Numbered from the stretch's first letter, positions 36,469-48,363 are shown. The stretch: 64,000 bases of DNA from Dryomyza anilis (GCA_951804985.1 OX638130.1:115519593-115583592); one strand, 5' to 3'. Numbers and translations are program-made. Notes: a model not told the origin generated them from the letters alone.

Positions 36469-36559
36469 GTGAGTAGTTTATAAAATTCGATGTTTTTTTA
36501 TTTTCTAAAATAAAATATAAAGGAAAAATAAGAAATATCGTGAAGCGCGATATAAATTA

Positions 36560-37470
36560 AACGAATAAAAATTATGAATTTCTAAATTTGAGTTGAAATT
36601 GAGAGCTTTTCATCAAAAAATTGAGATAATTCTATAATAAAATATAGATTTTTTTTTATTTGAAATTGAGAAAATTCCAAATTAAATTTCAATTATCCAG
36701 AAGAAATTGCGATATTTCATTTGAAATTTTGTAAAATTCTGAATAAAATCATATTTTCCTTTTGAAATTGAGAAAATTTTCAAAATATAATCTATTTAGG
36801 TTTTTTTTGAATGAGGATTGTAATTTTCTAATTAGAAAATGTTAAATGTAACTGAAATTTTTCAATTTATATTCAGAAAATTATATAAATTGAAATGGAA
36901 AATCTTAATTTCATTTGGAATTTTCTCAATTTCAAATGAAAAAAAATCTCAATTTCACTTGGAATTCTCTCAATTTTAAATTAAAAATCTGAATTAATGA
37001 AAAATGTTCATTTCATTTGGAATTTGTTCAATTTCAAATGAGAAAATCTCAAATTCACTTGAAATTTTCTCAATTTCAAATGAAAAATCTTAATTAATGA
37101 AAAATCTCAATTTTATTTGGAATTTGTTCAATTTCAAATGAAAAAATCTTAATTTCACTTGGAATTTTCCCAATTTCAAATGAAAATCGTAATTAATGGA
37201 AAATCACAATTTTATTTGTAATTTGTTCAATTTCAAATGAAACAATCTCAATTTCATTTGGAATTTGTTCAATTTCAAATTAAAAAATCTGAATTTCCTT
37301 TCGAATTTCTTCAATATCATTTGGAATTTGTTCAATTTCAAATGAAAAAATATTAATTTCATTTGGAATTTTCTCAATTTCAAATGAAAAATCTGAATTT
37401 CTTTTGCAAAATTCTAAATTTCAAATGAAAAATCTCAGTTTAATTTAATATTTTCATCATTTGAAATGGA
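36560..37470 (+). repeat. Degenerate 35-45-bp tandem repeat in the egh intron
   Basis: Many imperfect units of AATTTCATTTGGAATTTG then TTCAATTTCAAATGAAAAA and ATCT, best preserved from 36890 to 37400. Each unit contains an inverted pair (CATTTGGAATT-like and AATTTCAAATG). Confidence 0.75.
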
Positions 37471-37559
37471 AAAACCTCGATGAGAATTGAAATTTTCGCA
37501 TTTCTATGAAATTTTCATTTTCACAATTATCAAATTTGGTTCTGGTTTTTTACAATTTT

Positions 37560-38510
37560 TAAAGATTTCCGGTTTTTGCATTTTCGAAATTTGGTTTGTT
37601 TCGAATTCGGGTCCTTCGTTCCTGTCTCGGAGATCTCCGATTCCTTGAATTTGTATCAAATAACTTCTAATTTCTAAAGATTCTCGTACATTCAAATTTT
37701 TTTGGTAAGCTACGATATTTAAATATTTATCACATCGATATCGCAATAGTTTTCGAAGCCATCTCGAACTTTGATTATTGGTTTCTTCGATATCATTCGG
37801 ATTTTGAATAATTTCTCGAATCGAAAAAACACCGTCAGAACGCTTCTATATCTGACCAACATGTAGGTCCAATTTGACGCTCTATATCGCTATGAGAATG
37901 TATAAGGATGTCCATCTGATAAAAATATCGATGTTTTGGTCGATATAATACATCGAATCATTACATCGATGTTTTCCGATATATCAAACAAAAACATCGA
38001 TGTTTTCAATGCATCAAATGAAAAATTGTTAGGCAAATAATTTAAATTTTGATGAAGATTTTATATGTCAAATATGTCAAATAACCAAAATAAAAAGTTT
38101 AAAATAAATAAGTGTTTGACTTAAAACATGTTCTTATTATATAAAATAATTAAGACGTTGTGAATCAAAAATGTCTAAGTCCATGTGATGTCATTTTTAG
38201 AAAAATCGAAAACCATGTATGCTGCAACTGGTAATTTAAAGTGTTTAATTTCAATTAGAATTCCATAAATAATCATATTGAATTAAATTTAGCTAGTTTC
38301 GATTAGCAAATATCAATACAACAGTGATTCGATATATCGAAAAAATATATCGTTGTATCGAATGATTCTGAGGCTTTTATTGTATCGGAAAACATCGATG
38401 TATCGAAGCAATATATCGAGTGTTTTTTAAACATCGATGTATTTTGGACATCCCTAGAATGTATACAATATCGTGTGATTTCTCCATCTACTCTTATTGA
38501 CATTATTAAA
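37560..38510 (-). repeat. Dispersed repeat R1, copy 3 (inverted), split by a hAT-like MITE
   Basis: Reverse-oriented match to 6181-7252 and 32695-32985 (GTCTCGGAGATCTCCGAT, TTTATCACATCGATATCG, and after the insertion ATCGTGTGATTTCTCC). The MITE at 37904-38456 interrupts it. Confidence 0.6.
37904..38456. mobile_element. hAT-like MITE, 553 bp, rich in CGATA/TATCG
   Basis: The ends AAGGATGTCC and GGACATCCCTA are inverted repeats, flanked by an 8-bp direct repeat GAATGTAT (37896-37903 and 38457-38464). That is the target-duplication length of hAT elements. Both arms are crowded with ATCGATGT and CGATATATCG words, giving an unusually high density of the pentamer CGATA. There is no coding capacity. 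Confidence 0.75.
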
Positions 38511-38513
38511 ATA

Positions 38514-38748
38514 AAGGGTTTTTCAATAAGAGCGCTACAAATGTTTTTTCAAGGGTTTTTCAACAGGGACGCTACAAAAGTAGAGCGACAGGGACAGCAA
38601 AAGACTCCATATTTCTTGCCGCTTATTTGACATTTCTCTTCAGTAAGGTTTGCCATTTCATGATGAAAAGATATACGAGCCAACAACGAGTCGAAATTAT
38701 TAAAATTTACTACCGAAATTCGAATTCGTATATCTTTCCATCATGAAA
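38514..38748 (+). mobile_element. Fold-back transposon derivative, copy 2
   Basis: AAGGGTTTTTCAATAAGAGC then a 38-bp-spaced second AAGGGTTTTTCAACAGGGAC, then the transposase start ATGATGAAAAGATATACGAG, the same inversion junction as copy 1 (AATTCGTATATC next to TTCCATCATGAAAT), and then truncation of the right arm. Confidence 0.7.
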
Positions 38749-39879
38749 TTTTATTTGACACTTAAAATAGTGATTATTTTTACTACCATGAATAAACTTT
38801 TCATGTCGTATGAATTTGTCATACCATGTCATTTGTCCTACCATTTTTATTGAATTTGTTTATTTTCTTAAAAAAATGTATAGAAAATTCAATTGTTTTT
38901 CATCCAAACGCTAATTAAAAAAAATAGAGGATTCGAGACAAAATTTAAATTGTGTAAATTCTAATTTTGATTACCCTTAATATTTTCTTTTCAAAATCCG
39001 TATTTTCATTTAGAAATAAAAATATTTTCTATTTATGACTTGAATTGGAAAAATGTTAATTTTTAGTAAATATTGAACTGATAATTCAATCTTGTTAAAG
39101 TAGCGTTTAATAGTGACGGAGATTTCTGCCTCATATTTTTGCTTTTAACATTTATTTTTTGTTAGAATTTTTTTTAACAGATTTAATTGTTTTTCTTTTA
39201 TTAAATTTATTTTTATATCCATTTTTTGCAAATTTAGCACAAAGTTATAAAAATATTATTTATTTATTTATTTCGTTTATATTTTAATAAAAAAAAGTAT
39301 AAAAAAAATCATTTTGTTTAATGATTTTTCTCCGTCTTACCTTGCGAACGATTTATATAAACAAACTCATTGTTATAAACAAATTCGTGCTCTTCAGTTA
39401 TTTAGCACATTTGCATTGAGTTGCTAAAAATAAATTGTATTAGCATGACACAAAAACATTTTTTTTTTATGTACTTAATTGATTTATTTTAGCAGTGCTC
39501 GAAGATATTTTAAATAATTCATAATTTTTTTAAATTATATTTTTAGAATAAGTTTAGCAAGTTTTAAATTAAGACAAAAAATTATAAAATATCAAAGTTG
39601 TAAAACTTAAATTTATCAAATACTTTTTGATTTATTTAAAAAATATATATATCGTCGTTGTAGAACGAAGTCATTTTTATGAAAAACATAAATTTCGAGT
39701 TTGTTGATTAATATTATAAAAATTATTTGTTGCATTTTCGAAATTGAAATATCAATTGATAGATTTGCATAAAAAAATTGAGATCATCGATTAATCGAAA
39801 ATTGTCAGATATATAAAGATTTTTGTAAATGAATATTTTGCATTTTGACTTTTCGTATTCGATAAAGTATTGTCTGGGT
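38749..39879. other. AT-rich intronic stretch
   Basis: No feature except ATATATATCGTCGTTGTAGA near 39646, one end of the MITE type also nested at 48679-48870. Confidence 0.5.
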
Positions 39880-40103
39880 AAGAATAATCTCAAGGAGAAA
39901 AATGTCCGGGAATGAATTGTCTCGGAAAATAATTACCTATGGAAACTATTCTCGATCTCTGGAAATAATTGTCTCAAGCACTAATTTTCTCCCGGAAGAA
40001 TTATTTCCGGGATGAATTGTTCCCTGAAGAATTATCTGTGAACATAATTGTCTCTGGGTAAAATTGTCTAGAGAATAAATAGTTCTAAAAAGAATTGTCT
40101 CTA

Positions 40104-40315
40104 CACCCAGAAAAAAATTCTCTCAAATCCCATTAAAATTGGTCAATAGGACAATTATTGATAATAGTATACAAAAAAATAAAAATTTTCATATAAACTC
40201 AATGTCATGGTATTTTCTAGTATTTAATGGTATTTTTCGATTAAAATAATAATTTATCCTATTGAATATTTTTAATAGTAAAAAACTATTATTTATATAG
40301 TATTTTTTCTGGGTG
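40104..40315 (+). mobile_element. MITE of family E, copy 1
   Basis: Ends CACCCAGAAAAAAATTC and TATTTTTTCTGGGTG bordered by TA on both sides (40102-40103 and 40316-40317). 212 bp, no coding capacity. Confidence 0.8.
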
Positions 40316-40802
40316 TAGAATAAGTCGTATAGATTGCTATGAATTGTCTGGGAAAGAATAATCTATGTAAAACTTGTCTCGAGAAGATTTGTTTCTTTGT
40401 AAAAATTTAAACGAGGAGCATTGTCTTGAATTGTTATAGAATGAATTATACCTGGTAATAATTTTTTCGTGGATGGATTATCCAAAGTGGAATTGAGCTA
40501 TGAATATTTTTGTGGGTTTAAATTTACTCAGGGAAGACTTTTCTTATATAAATTATTTAGAATAGATTGCTGTTTGTTATTCGACCTAAAATAGAGTTAT
40601 TGCAAAAATATTGTTTTTGCGGGCTCAAGGTCTTGCCAAATACACTATTTAGAATAATTTATTTAGCAGAATTCAGATAATTCATCTGTGTCTGTGTAAG
40701 AATTATCTATGTGAGACTTGTATCGGAGAAGATTTGTTTCTTTATAGAAATTTAAACGAGGATGCATTGTCTTGAATTGTTATGGAATACCTGGAATACC
40801 TG

Positions 40803-41022
40803 CACCCAGAAAAAAATTCCCTTAAATCCCATTAAAATTGGTCAATAGGACAATTATTGATTTAATAGTATACAAAAACAAAATCTTTTCATTTAAACTC
40901 AATAGCAACGTCATGGTATTTTCTAGTATTTAATGGTATTTTCCGATTAAAACAATAATGTATCCTATTGACTATTTTTAATAGTAAAAAACTATTATTT
41001 ATATAGTATTTTTTTCTGAGTG
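40803..41022 (+). mobile_element. MITE of family E, copy 2
   Basis: Ends CACCCAGAAAAAAATTCCC and TTTTTTTCTGAGTG, bordered by TG on both sides. The unoccupied target is visible in the duplicated segment at 40451-40462 (CCTGGTAATA). The same site here reads CCTG, MITE, TGGTAATA, proving a 2-bp duplication. Confidence 0.85.
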
Positions 41023-41299
41023 TGGTAATATTTTTTTCGGGGATGAATTGTCCAGAGAGAAATTGAGCTATGAATATTTTTGTGTGTTTAAATTTACTCA
41101 GAGAAGACTTCTCTGTGAAAAACAAATATCTCTGGTTTAAATTGTTTCGGCAAGAAAAAGTGGTACGAGAAAGAGTTATCTGGGTAAGAATGGTCTCCGA
41201 AAAATAGGTCCGGGGTAGAGTTCTCACGGAAAGTTCTCTGGAATCAGTTGTCTTGGGGAATAATGGTCTCAATGGTCTTCGAAAATTTGCTCAATAAAG

Positions 41300-42690
41300 A
41301 GTTCTCACGGCTATCGATTGTTCGACACATCAATAAGAATTACTTTTACAATATATACAGAGTTTTGTAAATGAATTATAGACGAAATATTAAAATCAAA
41401 AAGTCTATTTAGCGTATTCACATCGTATTTTAGTATGGTATTATATATAACACAGAAACGTCTATTTATTGTTGCATCCCCCTTTCTGAAATAAAAGAAA
41501 ATTGTGAAATTGAAGATAAATAGTGCACATAAAATGTTAATTTATTTGTTTTCCTTTTCAAATCGAGGAATATTTATGATAATTTCATAAAATCCTAATT
41601 TTATTAGCTGTATTTATATGATCAAATATTTTAACAAGCAGAAAAGTGGTGCCCACAGTTTAATTGCCGTACTGTCGTATTCGTACAATGTCGTACCAAT
41701 AACACGAAACTGTGAATATGCTAATTGTAATTTTAAAAAATCTGAAATTTCTAATTTGGCTAAAGGTATTATTAAAATCTGTGCGAAACATTGCACAAAA
41801 CCAATTTTATAAACAATTCTTGGCATAAACATTTTTGATTTAAGAAAATATTTACGTTATATTCAAATTTTTTTTTGTAATTCATGCAAATGAAGCTAAT
41901 TTACACTATTTGCTAATGTTACACTGCTGTGCAATTCAAATCTCATTAGGTATAATACTTGTGAGATAAAAGTCACCATAAAACATATAATTAGTAATTT
42001 AAAGATAAAAAGCCTTCTATTGCTGACAACTTCATAACGATTACAAAAATATTTAAAAAATTGATAGAGCACAAAAAAACGCCAAAAATAAAAAAAAAAT
42101 TCTACCACTGAATACTACCGAAATTTTTAGCATTCCTTAATTCGTATCTCTATAAATTACAGTCTATTTAGTTTAATTGATGTTTTAATTGAATGAAAAA
42201 ATAGTCGATAAATTTATTAAAATGATGATGACGTTCTATAAACTAAAACAGCACTTGTTAAAATTTAAATTTGGCGCCTTTCAATTATTTACCATAGAAA
42301 TGAATGCGGGCGCAATAAAATTTAATTGTTTTTAAATGTGCCGGGGGAAATTTACAAAAACTCTTGTGTATATTTTAAGCAACAAAAAAAGATAATCGAA
42401 AGCACAACGAAAAAAAATATATAATTTTGGCAGCCAGGAAATCGACGCCGCCGCGTTGCGTTTTACGTATGAAACTTTTATCTAAGCTAAATATTTGCGC
42501 TTGTATTAGAATTTAATTTTCTTCATTAAATTAAATTTTATTACGTACGATAGACAACAAAACAATCGCACGATGGCTATGACTGGTGGGCGTTTTTCTG
42601 TTTTATAATATTTATAATTTTTCATTTTTTCTGTTCACATGATTTAGCTTAGTTTCGTTAAATTCTAATCATATGCTGCAAGATTTTTGT
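41300..42690. other. AT-rich intronic stretch
   Basis: No gene; two short overlapping frames around 41614-41832 are incidental. Confidence 0.45.
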
Positions 42691-42719
42691 TAACTTTCAG
42701 CGTATATTTTATTTTTTTT

Positions 42720-43115
42720 TATTTTTGTGGTTTCGTTACTAGCAACAAGTAGGCGACGATCGTCACTTACGTTCGTTCACATGCTTGCGTTAATTAATAG
42801 TTGTACTTGTAGCGCGGTAATATTCGCACTCAACATCGTCTGTCAAGCACCCAACTTGTCGTGGTTAAACGACGCACATGGTTTAATGTTGTATTTTGAT
42901 TTTGGCTCGTGCTCAGAAACCGACAGCTGTTCCTATGCTTCGCGACGTTTGCAACGTCCCAACCAACCAACCCAACGAACGAACGAACGGCCGGCCGGCC
43001 GGCCGAAGAAACGACCTTTGCCGTGAATTTCTATTTGAGTCTTTGCGCACCGCGCCGCAGCATGGAATTTGACAGGCGCCGGACATTTGCTAATCAGCTG
43101 TGGCGTCAGGAGAAA
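42720..43115. promoter_or_regulatory. GC-richer unique patch in the egh intron
   Basis: It stands out from its AT-rich surroundings: CGACGATCGTCACTTACG, TGTAGCGCGG, ACGACGCACATGG, the CGAACGAA/GGCC run, CGCACCGCGCCGCAGC and AATCAGCTGTGGCG. It is not repeated in the window. It could be an intronic enhancer, an alternative promoter or an unrecognised exon. Short open frames in it resemble no family known to me. Confidence 0.3.
42974..43008. repeat. (CGAA)n-(GGCC)n microsatellite
   Basis: CGAACGAACGAACGG followed by CCGGCCGGCCGGCCG. The GGCC run is self-complementary. Confidence 0.8.
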
Positions 43116-43659
43116 TGAATTCAATGATATCAAATGTTTACAATTTTATTATATCTTGTTAGCTATTTGTAAATTTTTGTATGTTTAAATTTACAATTTT
43201 CTAAGAATATCACATACCGGCGCGTATTACGTAAACTAATATTTTTTAAATTTATTTTTGCATACCAAAATTTGAAACGTGTTAGTTTTCGTAGGGAGTA
43301 TCGATACATAATATGTTTATAATTCGTAGGTGCTGTTTTTAACAGATTTTTACTATTATGTAACGGTTTTATGAAATGCAATCGAATTTTGGTATAAGAT
43401 CTAAACTCTACATTCAACGCTCTGTTATAGGTTATTTTTGGCCACTTCAAATACACTATATTTCAAAAGTAGTTGTTGTCTGCTCAGGCTACTACATCTG
43501 TACCTTATTTAAAACAGATCTCACCCATATCCCTAACATTATGGCATTCGATGCATATTTAAAATCCTTTTACGAAATTTTCTCCGAACTATTTTTAAAC
43601 AAAGACGAAAAAATATAAAGAAACAATGTTGTTTAATTGATAATTTATAACTTTTATAA

Positions 43660-45062
43660 TGTCAATAGTCAGAGGTATTTACACGCTGGAAAAAAGGGCT
43701 CTCCCAAACATAATTTTACAGGCATTACATATATCTTTCTACAGAAACATTAGTATAGTAAATTCATGTAAATCCGCGATTATATTTCAATCTGAACAAA
43801 ATAATTATACAATTCAATTATAATGTAAATATATTTTACTACTAATACTTATATGGTGATTTCGAATTACGTCGTAACCACATTCAAACATATTCAAACA
43901 AATCTTTTCTATCCGTGTAATAATGTTATAATATAAAATGTATAATTAATATAAAATGTAATTAAGTAGATTATATAAGTTTTTTTAAGCAGATTCCTAT
44001 TAGTAGGTGGTTGGTTTCTGTAATTATGTCATTTAAAATTTTCGACTGATATTTTTGTGACGTTATTTTAAATTGAAAAATGGTTGGTCAGAAATCGATC
44101 AACACAGAAATCAACAACTTTAAAGCTATATTTACAGAAACGAGCTGATAATAACAATAATACGATGTCCAATGAGGTTTCTTTCATAAGTATCAGATCA
44201 GCAACTCGTTTCTGTAAATCAAGCGATAAAATTGACGATTTTTTAGTAATTTGTTTAAATGACAAAAATATTATTAAATATAAAATTAAAATTGAGTCAC
44301 TTTTTGACGTCAAATCGACAATATGAGTGGACAACTTTGATCGATTAAAATGCAGATGCCATCTACTGGAAGCATTTAATAGACATTCAATATATCGTTA
44401 CAAAAAACTGTTCTACGAGTTCGTATCACTGGATTGTGTACAAAATAAAAACACACTTATTTAATTAAATAACAACTTAAAGAATAATCACTTATATCAA
44501 CTACTTTACAATTTAGCTTTACAATGTTCACTCACAAGACGCACTAGTTCACTATCAAATCACAACTGAAGTGCTGTGCCTCAGATGCGACGCCCTTATA
44601 ATTTGCATGTATCATGCTTAGTGCGCTGAATTGTCTTGCGTCTCATTTATTCTTGCACAGTGGAGCAAATTACCTCTTTTCGTAACAATATGAATTAAAA
44701 TAAATTCTATGAATAGGATTACAAAAAGGTGGTCACGTTTTAAACAATTAATTTGATCAAGTAATATACCAAATAAAAGGTAATTAAGCATGCTATAAAC
44801 ATTCCTTACAGCATTTTAAAATTGGTTGACTGCTTTGAGAAAATTCTATAGAAGAACTCGAAAAATTGGAAAAATCAATCTAAAAAACGAGATGATGCAC
44901 GGTTTGTAATATTCCAAAATTAGCCTGCACCTTCTTAAAGAAAACGACGCAAAAATAAAATAAATCTATGGATACATTTTGAGGACAGACAATATTTACA
45001 ATTGAGTGTAAACTTAAAAATCACATTTTTTGATTTTATTCCATGGGTTACAGGTTATGCTA
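43660..45062. other. AT-rich intronic stretch
   Basis: It holds one strong hairpin (44130-44219); the two opposite-strand frames at 44068-44334 overlap because of that near-palindrome. Confidence 0.45.
44130..44219. other. Hairpin with 14-bp perfect stem
   Basis: TTTACAGAAACGAG (44131-44144) pairs with CTCGTTTCTGTAAA (44205-44218). The stem extends inward with TGAT/ATCA after a small asymmetric bulge, leaving a loop of about 45 bases. It could be a fragment of an inverted-repeat element or an RNA hairpin. Confidence 0.5.
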
Positions 45063-45320
45063 AAGGGTTTTTCAATAATAGCGCTACAAAAGTTTTTTTC
45101 AAGGGTTTTTCAACAGGGACGCTACAAAAGTAGAGCGACAGGGACTGCAAACGACGCCATATTTCTTGCCGCTCTTTTGACATTTCTCTTCAGTAAGGTT
45201 TGCCATTTCATGATGGAAAGATATACGAGCCAACAACGAGTCGAAATTATTAAAATTTACTACCGAAATTCGAAACTTTTTGAAACTTCGGTTCAAAAGT
45301 TACAGGACGATTTTTTGTAA
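45063..45320 (+). mobile_element. Fold-back family, copy 3: uninverted 5' fragment of the parent transposon
   Basis: It starts AAAGGGTTTTTCAATAATAG, keeps the two direct AGGGTTTTTCAA words and the transposase start (MMERYTSQQRVEIIKIYYRN). It does not fold back like copies 1 and 2: the frame continues KLFETSVQKLQDDFL before a stop at 45320. This shows the coding sequence from which the fold-back derivatives came. The QRVEIIKIYYRN start looks like the helix-turn-helix N-terminus of a mariner/IS630-type transposase. Confidence 0.65.
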
Positions 45321-45549
45321 ACCTATACAAAAAAAACTTTTTTTTCATTTTCAGTATCAGAGAGTTATTTTACATAATACAAAAATAGTCTTGATGAATG
45401 TTGTGTAGTGTTATTATTCTCTTCAAATTAAATGACATCAAATCGGTTAAATATATTTAAATTTTACACACAGATAGACAATTAGTAATCAGTTCATATA
45501 ACATTTTAAATATTAGTGATATGTTGACAATAGACGAAATTATTGGCCA

Positions 45550-45773
45550 TTCGATCGAAAGTCGGAACGATGGAATTCCAATCGAATTTCATATAAAATA
45601 TGTAAACAAACGGTTTTGAATTCGATGTCTCAAAACAAAATTTGTTTTTTCAATGTATTCAATCCGTTTGCTTTGACTTCAACGATTGAAAAATCCTTTT
45701 TTTGTATTGTGACATCGAATTCAAAGCCGTTTGTTTACAAATTTTATATGAAATTCGATCGAAAGCCGGAACA
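45550..45773. mobile_element. Palindromic insertion in the egh intron
   Basis: The left arm TCGAATTTCATATAAAATAT then GTAAACAAACGGTTTTGAATTC and GATGTC (45582-45629) is repeated in reverse complement at 45711-45757 with few mismatches and an 80-bp loop. The word TTCGATCGAAAGTCGGAAC (45550-45568) recurs as TTCGATCGAAAGCCGGAAC immediately after the right arm (to 45773), like a long target duplication or a direct-repeat end. Confidence 0.7.
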
Positions 45774-46134
45774 AGGCTGTATATCTAGTTCAAACTGCGC
45801 TTAATTTGGAAATGTGAATTGTGCAGCAATGTGAAACAAAATTTAAAATATTGTAGTGCATATTATAGCCTTCGACCTCTATTATTTTTAATTTTACTCG
45901 GTTTTTATCCATTAGTAGAAATTATTCCCGACAAGTGAAAACAACCTTAAATTTCGGTTGTTTTACGTGTTGTAAAACGAATTATTTAATTTATTCATGC
46001 GCTTTGTCGTGGTGATTATATATTGTAATTGTTTTTAAAAATATTCTATGTTATACATATTAATTTTTTATAATTTTATTTGTATGTCCTAAATTTTATA
46101 CTATAGAATATTAACATTTTTCTTTTACCGCCAG

Positions 46135-46707
46135 GTCTCCGCTGAACGTCAGGTCTCCTTCGACAACGGCATCGACGGTTCCGTTGCCGAGGACTGCTTC
46201 TTTGCGATGCGCGCCTTTGCCCAGGGCTACACGTTCAATTTCATCGAGGGTGAAATGTACGAAAAATCACCATTCACACTGCTCGATTTTCTGCAACAAC
46301 GCAAACGTTGGCTGCAGGGCATACTGCTGGTCGTACACTCAAAAATGATACCGGTCAAGCATAAATTGTTGCTCGCCATCAGTGTCTACTCGTGGGTGAC
46401 GATGCCACTCTCCACCTCCAACATAATATTCGCCGGTCTCTATCCGATACCGTGTCCGAATCTGGTGGATTTTGTGTGCGCCTTCATTGCGGCGGTCAAC
46501 ATCTACATGTATGTGTTCGGTGTGCTGAAATCATTTTCGCTGTATCGTTTTGGTGTGGTGAAATTTTTGGCCTGTGTGCTGGGCGCGGTGTGCACGATAC
46601 CCGTGAACATTGTGATTGAGAATGTGGCCGTGATCTGGGGATTAGTGGGCAAAAAACATAAATTCTATGTTGTGCAGAAAGATGTGCGCGCTTTGGAACA
46701 TGTTTAG
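46135..46707 (+). CDS. egh: egghead, coding exon 2: mannosyltransferase C-terminal part
   Basis: It follows acceptor TTTTACCGCCAG (ending 46134) and supplies residues 268-457, beginning VSAERQVSFDNGIDGSVAED and ending at TAG 46705-46707. It contains the catalytic AED (D287) and the QxxRW motif (QQRKRW, 321-326), both expected in family 2 glycosyltransferases. Three hydrophobic segments follow (about 343-372, 378-400 and 410-438). The short C-terminus GKKHKFYVVQKDVRALEHV ends the protein. With exon 1 all expected motifs are present, so the gene looks intact. The separating intron is 9,666 bp and full of transposon remains. Confidence 0.97.
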   Translation, partial: VSAERQVSFDNGIDGSVAEDCFFAMRAFAQGYTFNFIEGEMYEKSPFTLLDFLQQRKRWLQGILLVVHSKMIPVKHKLLLAISVYSWVTMPLSTSNIIFAGLYPIPCPNLVDFVCAFIAAVNIYMYVFGVLKSFSLYRFGVVKFLACVLGAVCTIPVNIVIENVAVIWGLVGKKHKFYVVQKDVRALEHV

Positions 46708-48363
46708 ATTTAAAAACGCATCATCATCTAGCTCTATATATTTAAAAATAGTAATAGTCTGTAGCATATATTTATATGGCTTCTTAACTCTATTCAACCT
46801 CTATATATATATATTTTTTATTATTATTATTATCATTTTTTTTTTCTTAGGAGAGACATTTGTATTTTTTGTAACAAAATAATGTATTTTTTATGTTTTT
46901 ATTAAAATATTTTTGGAAAAGAACAAGCAACTTACTTGCATTAAACAGTAGATATATGAGAAAGTAAGAAGAAAAAAAGGAACAGTTTAAGCAGAAAATG
47001 AAAAAAAAAAACATATTATACAATTTAAAGCAGCAGCAAAACCAAAAATGAAATATGAAAATTTGCTAAATTTATTTTGTATACTTGAAGCATATTTTTA
47101 TTGTTTCAAAGTAGCAAAATTAAAGAATGAAATAACTGAAAAAAGAAAAAAATTATAAATACTAAAGCAATTTTGTTCAAATGCGTTTTTAATTTGTGCG
47201 ATGCCCAAAAATATGCAACTGAACAAATGCCACAAACACATACATCAAAAAATACACACATCACACATACATACAAACACTCACACACACACACACTCAT
47301 ACACAAATCACTTTGTCATTTTGTTACTTTATCAATTAAGTTATAAATTAATTTAAGTGTAAATTTTTCACACAAGCTGAACTTAAACTTAAGTGCTAAT
47401 TTTATTTTAATTCATAATTATTGTTTTCAATGTTGTTTGTTGGTTATTATTATTATTGTAGAATTTTGTTTTTGTTTCACTTGCTATACACAAGCACACA
47501 ACAAAACAAAACAAAACAACACCGCTGTACATTAATTTTTTACAATTATTATATAAATTAAATAATTATAAATTGAATTAATTAATTCATATTATTACTA
47601 TTATTAATTATGCCTTAAAGCCGTGTATAGTAATTGATTTTTGTTAAGTACGTACAATATATACATATATATTTTTTTTTCTTTGAATAATTCTACTTTT
47701 TATTATTGATACGCTTAAGCTTAGCGCTAATTTAGTTAGTTTGCATAAAAACTGTTGAAATACTTGAAAATACATTCACATGAAATGAAAAAACATGAAA
47801 AAACTAAACAAAACACAACACATTAAAATAAAACTTATATAAAACATTGTTGTCACAGTAAAACTTAGCAATTAAATATTTGCTAAAAATATTTTTTTGA
47901 CTTTATAAATTAAATTTATAAAAAAAATTGCTTTAATTTAAAAATGTATTAAGCCATTCAAAAGTTTAATAAATACTCTGTACTTGAAATCAATTTTGAA
48001 CTAAACTATTTGAAAATTATACACGTTATAAAGTTTTTTGTAAACCACAAATTAAATTTTTAAAAAAATTTAATTGCCTAGTTTTACTTTTACAACAGTA
48101 AACATTTCAAACAAACAACAAGTTGAATATTAAATAATAATAATATGACAAGAAAACGCTGTATTCAATTTAAGACTAATTTTTATGCTATGAAATGAAA
48201 AAAAAAATATTAAAAATTTAAAACAAAAATTAAGTTAATTTTGAATTTGTGTCTGAATATTACAAATAAAACTACAACACACGCAACACGTCGCTGTTAA
48301 TGAAAAAAAAAAACATCAAAAATAAATGCTTTATGATTTTAAATGTTTAACAAGAGTTTCGTA
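46708..48363 (+). other. egh 3' untranslated region and flank
   Basis: AT-rich, with candidate poly(A) signals (for example ATTAAA near 46901 and AATAAA near 47827), so the true 3' end is not decided. A CA-rich stretch lies at 47226-47304 and the antisense Cys/Val-rich frame there is a shadow of it. No other gene. Confidence 0.5.

Larger units (their letters stand above)
39880..41290 (+). repeat. Degenerate TCTCGGGA/GAATTGTC repeat with segmental duplication
   Basis: Irregular units such as GGAAATAATTGTCTC, GAATTGTCTCGGAAAATAAT and GGAATGAATTGT. A longer duplication is embedded: GAAGATTTGTTTCTTTGTAA to GTTTAAATTTACTCAGGGAA (40385-40535) recurs at 40729-40798 plus 41023-41105. The second copy is split by a MITE. 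Confidence 0.65.
36469..46134 (+). other. egh intron (9.67 kb)
   Basis: Donor CAA/GTGAGT and acceptor TTTTACCGCCAG/GTC, phase 0. It contains a TTTCAAATGAAAAAATC-type tandem region, repeat R1 with a hAT-like MITE, two fold-back copies, a duplicated segment with two MITEs, a GC-richer patch near 42.7-43.1 kb, a hairpin and a palindrome. These are listed separately. Confidence 0.9.

Noticed and set aside
44068..44334. Similar 80-88-codon frames on both strands
   Set aside because: Mirrored because of the underlying inverted repeat; no splice signals or protein features.
47106..47306. Antisense Cys/Val-rich frame
   Set aside because: Arises from a CA-rich tract in the region after egh.
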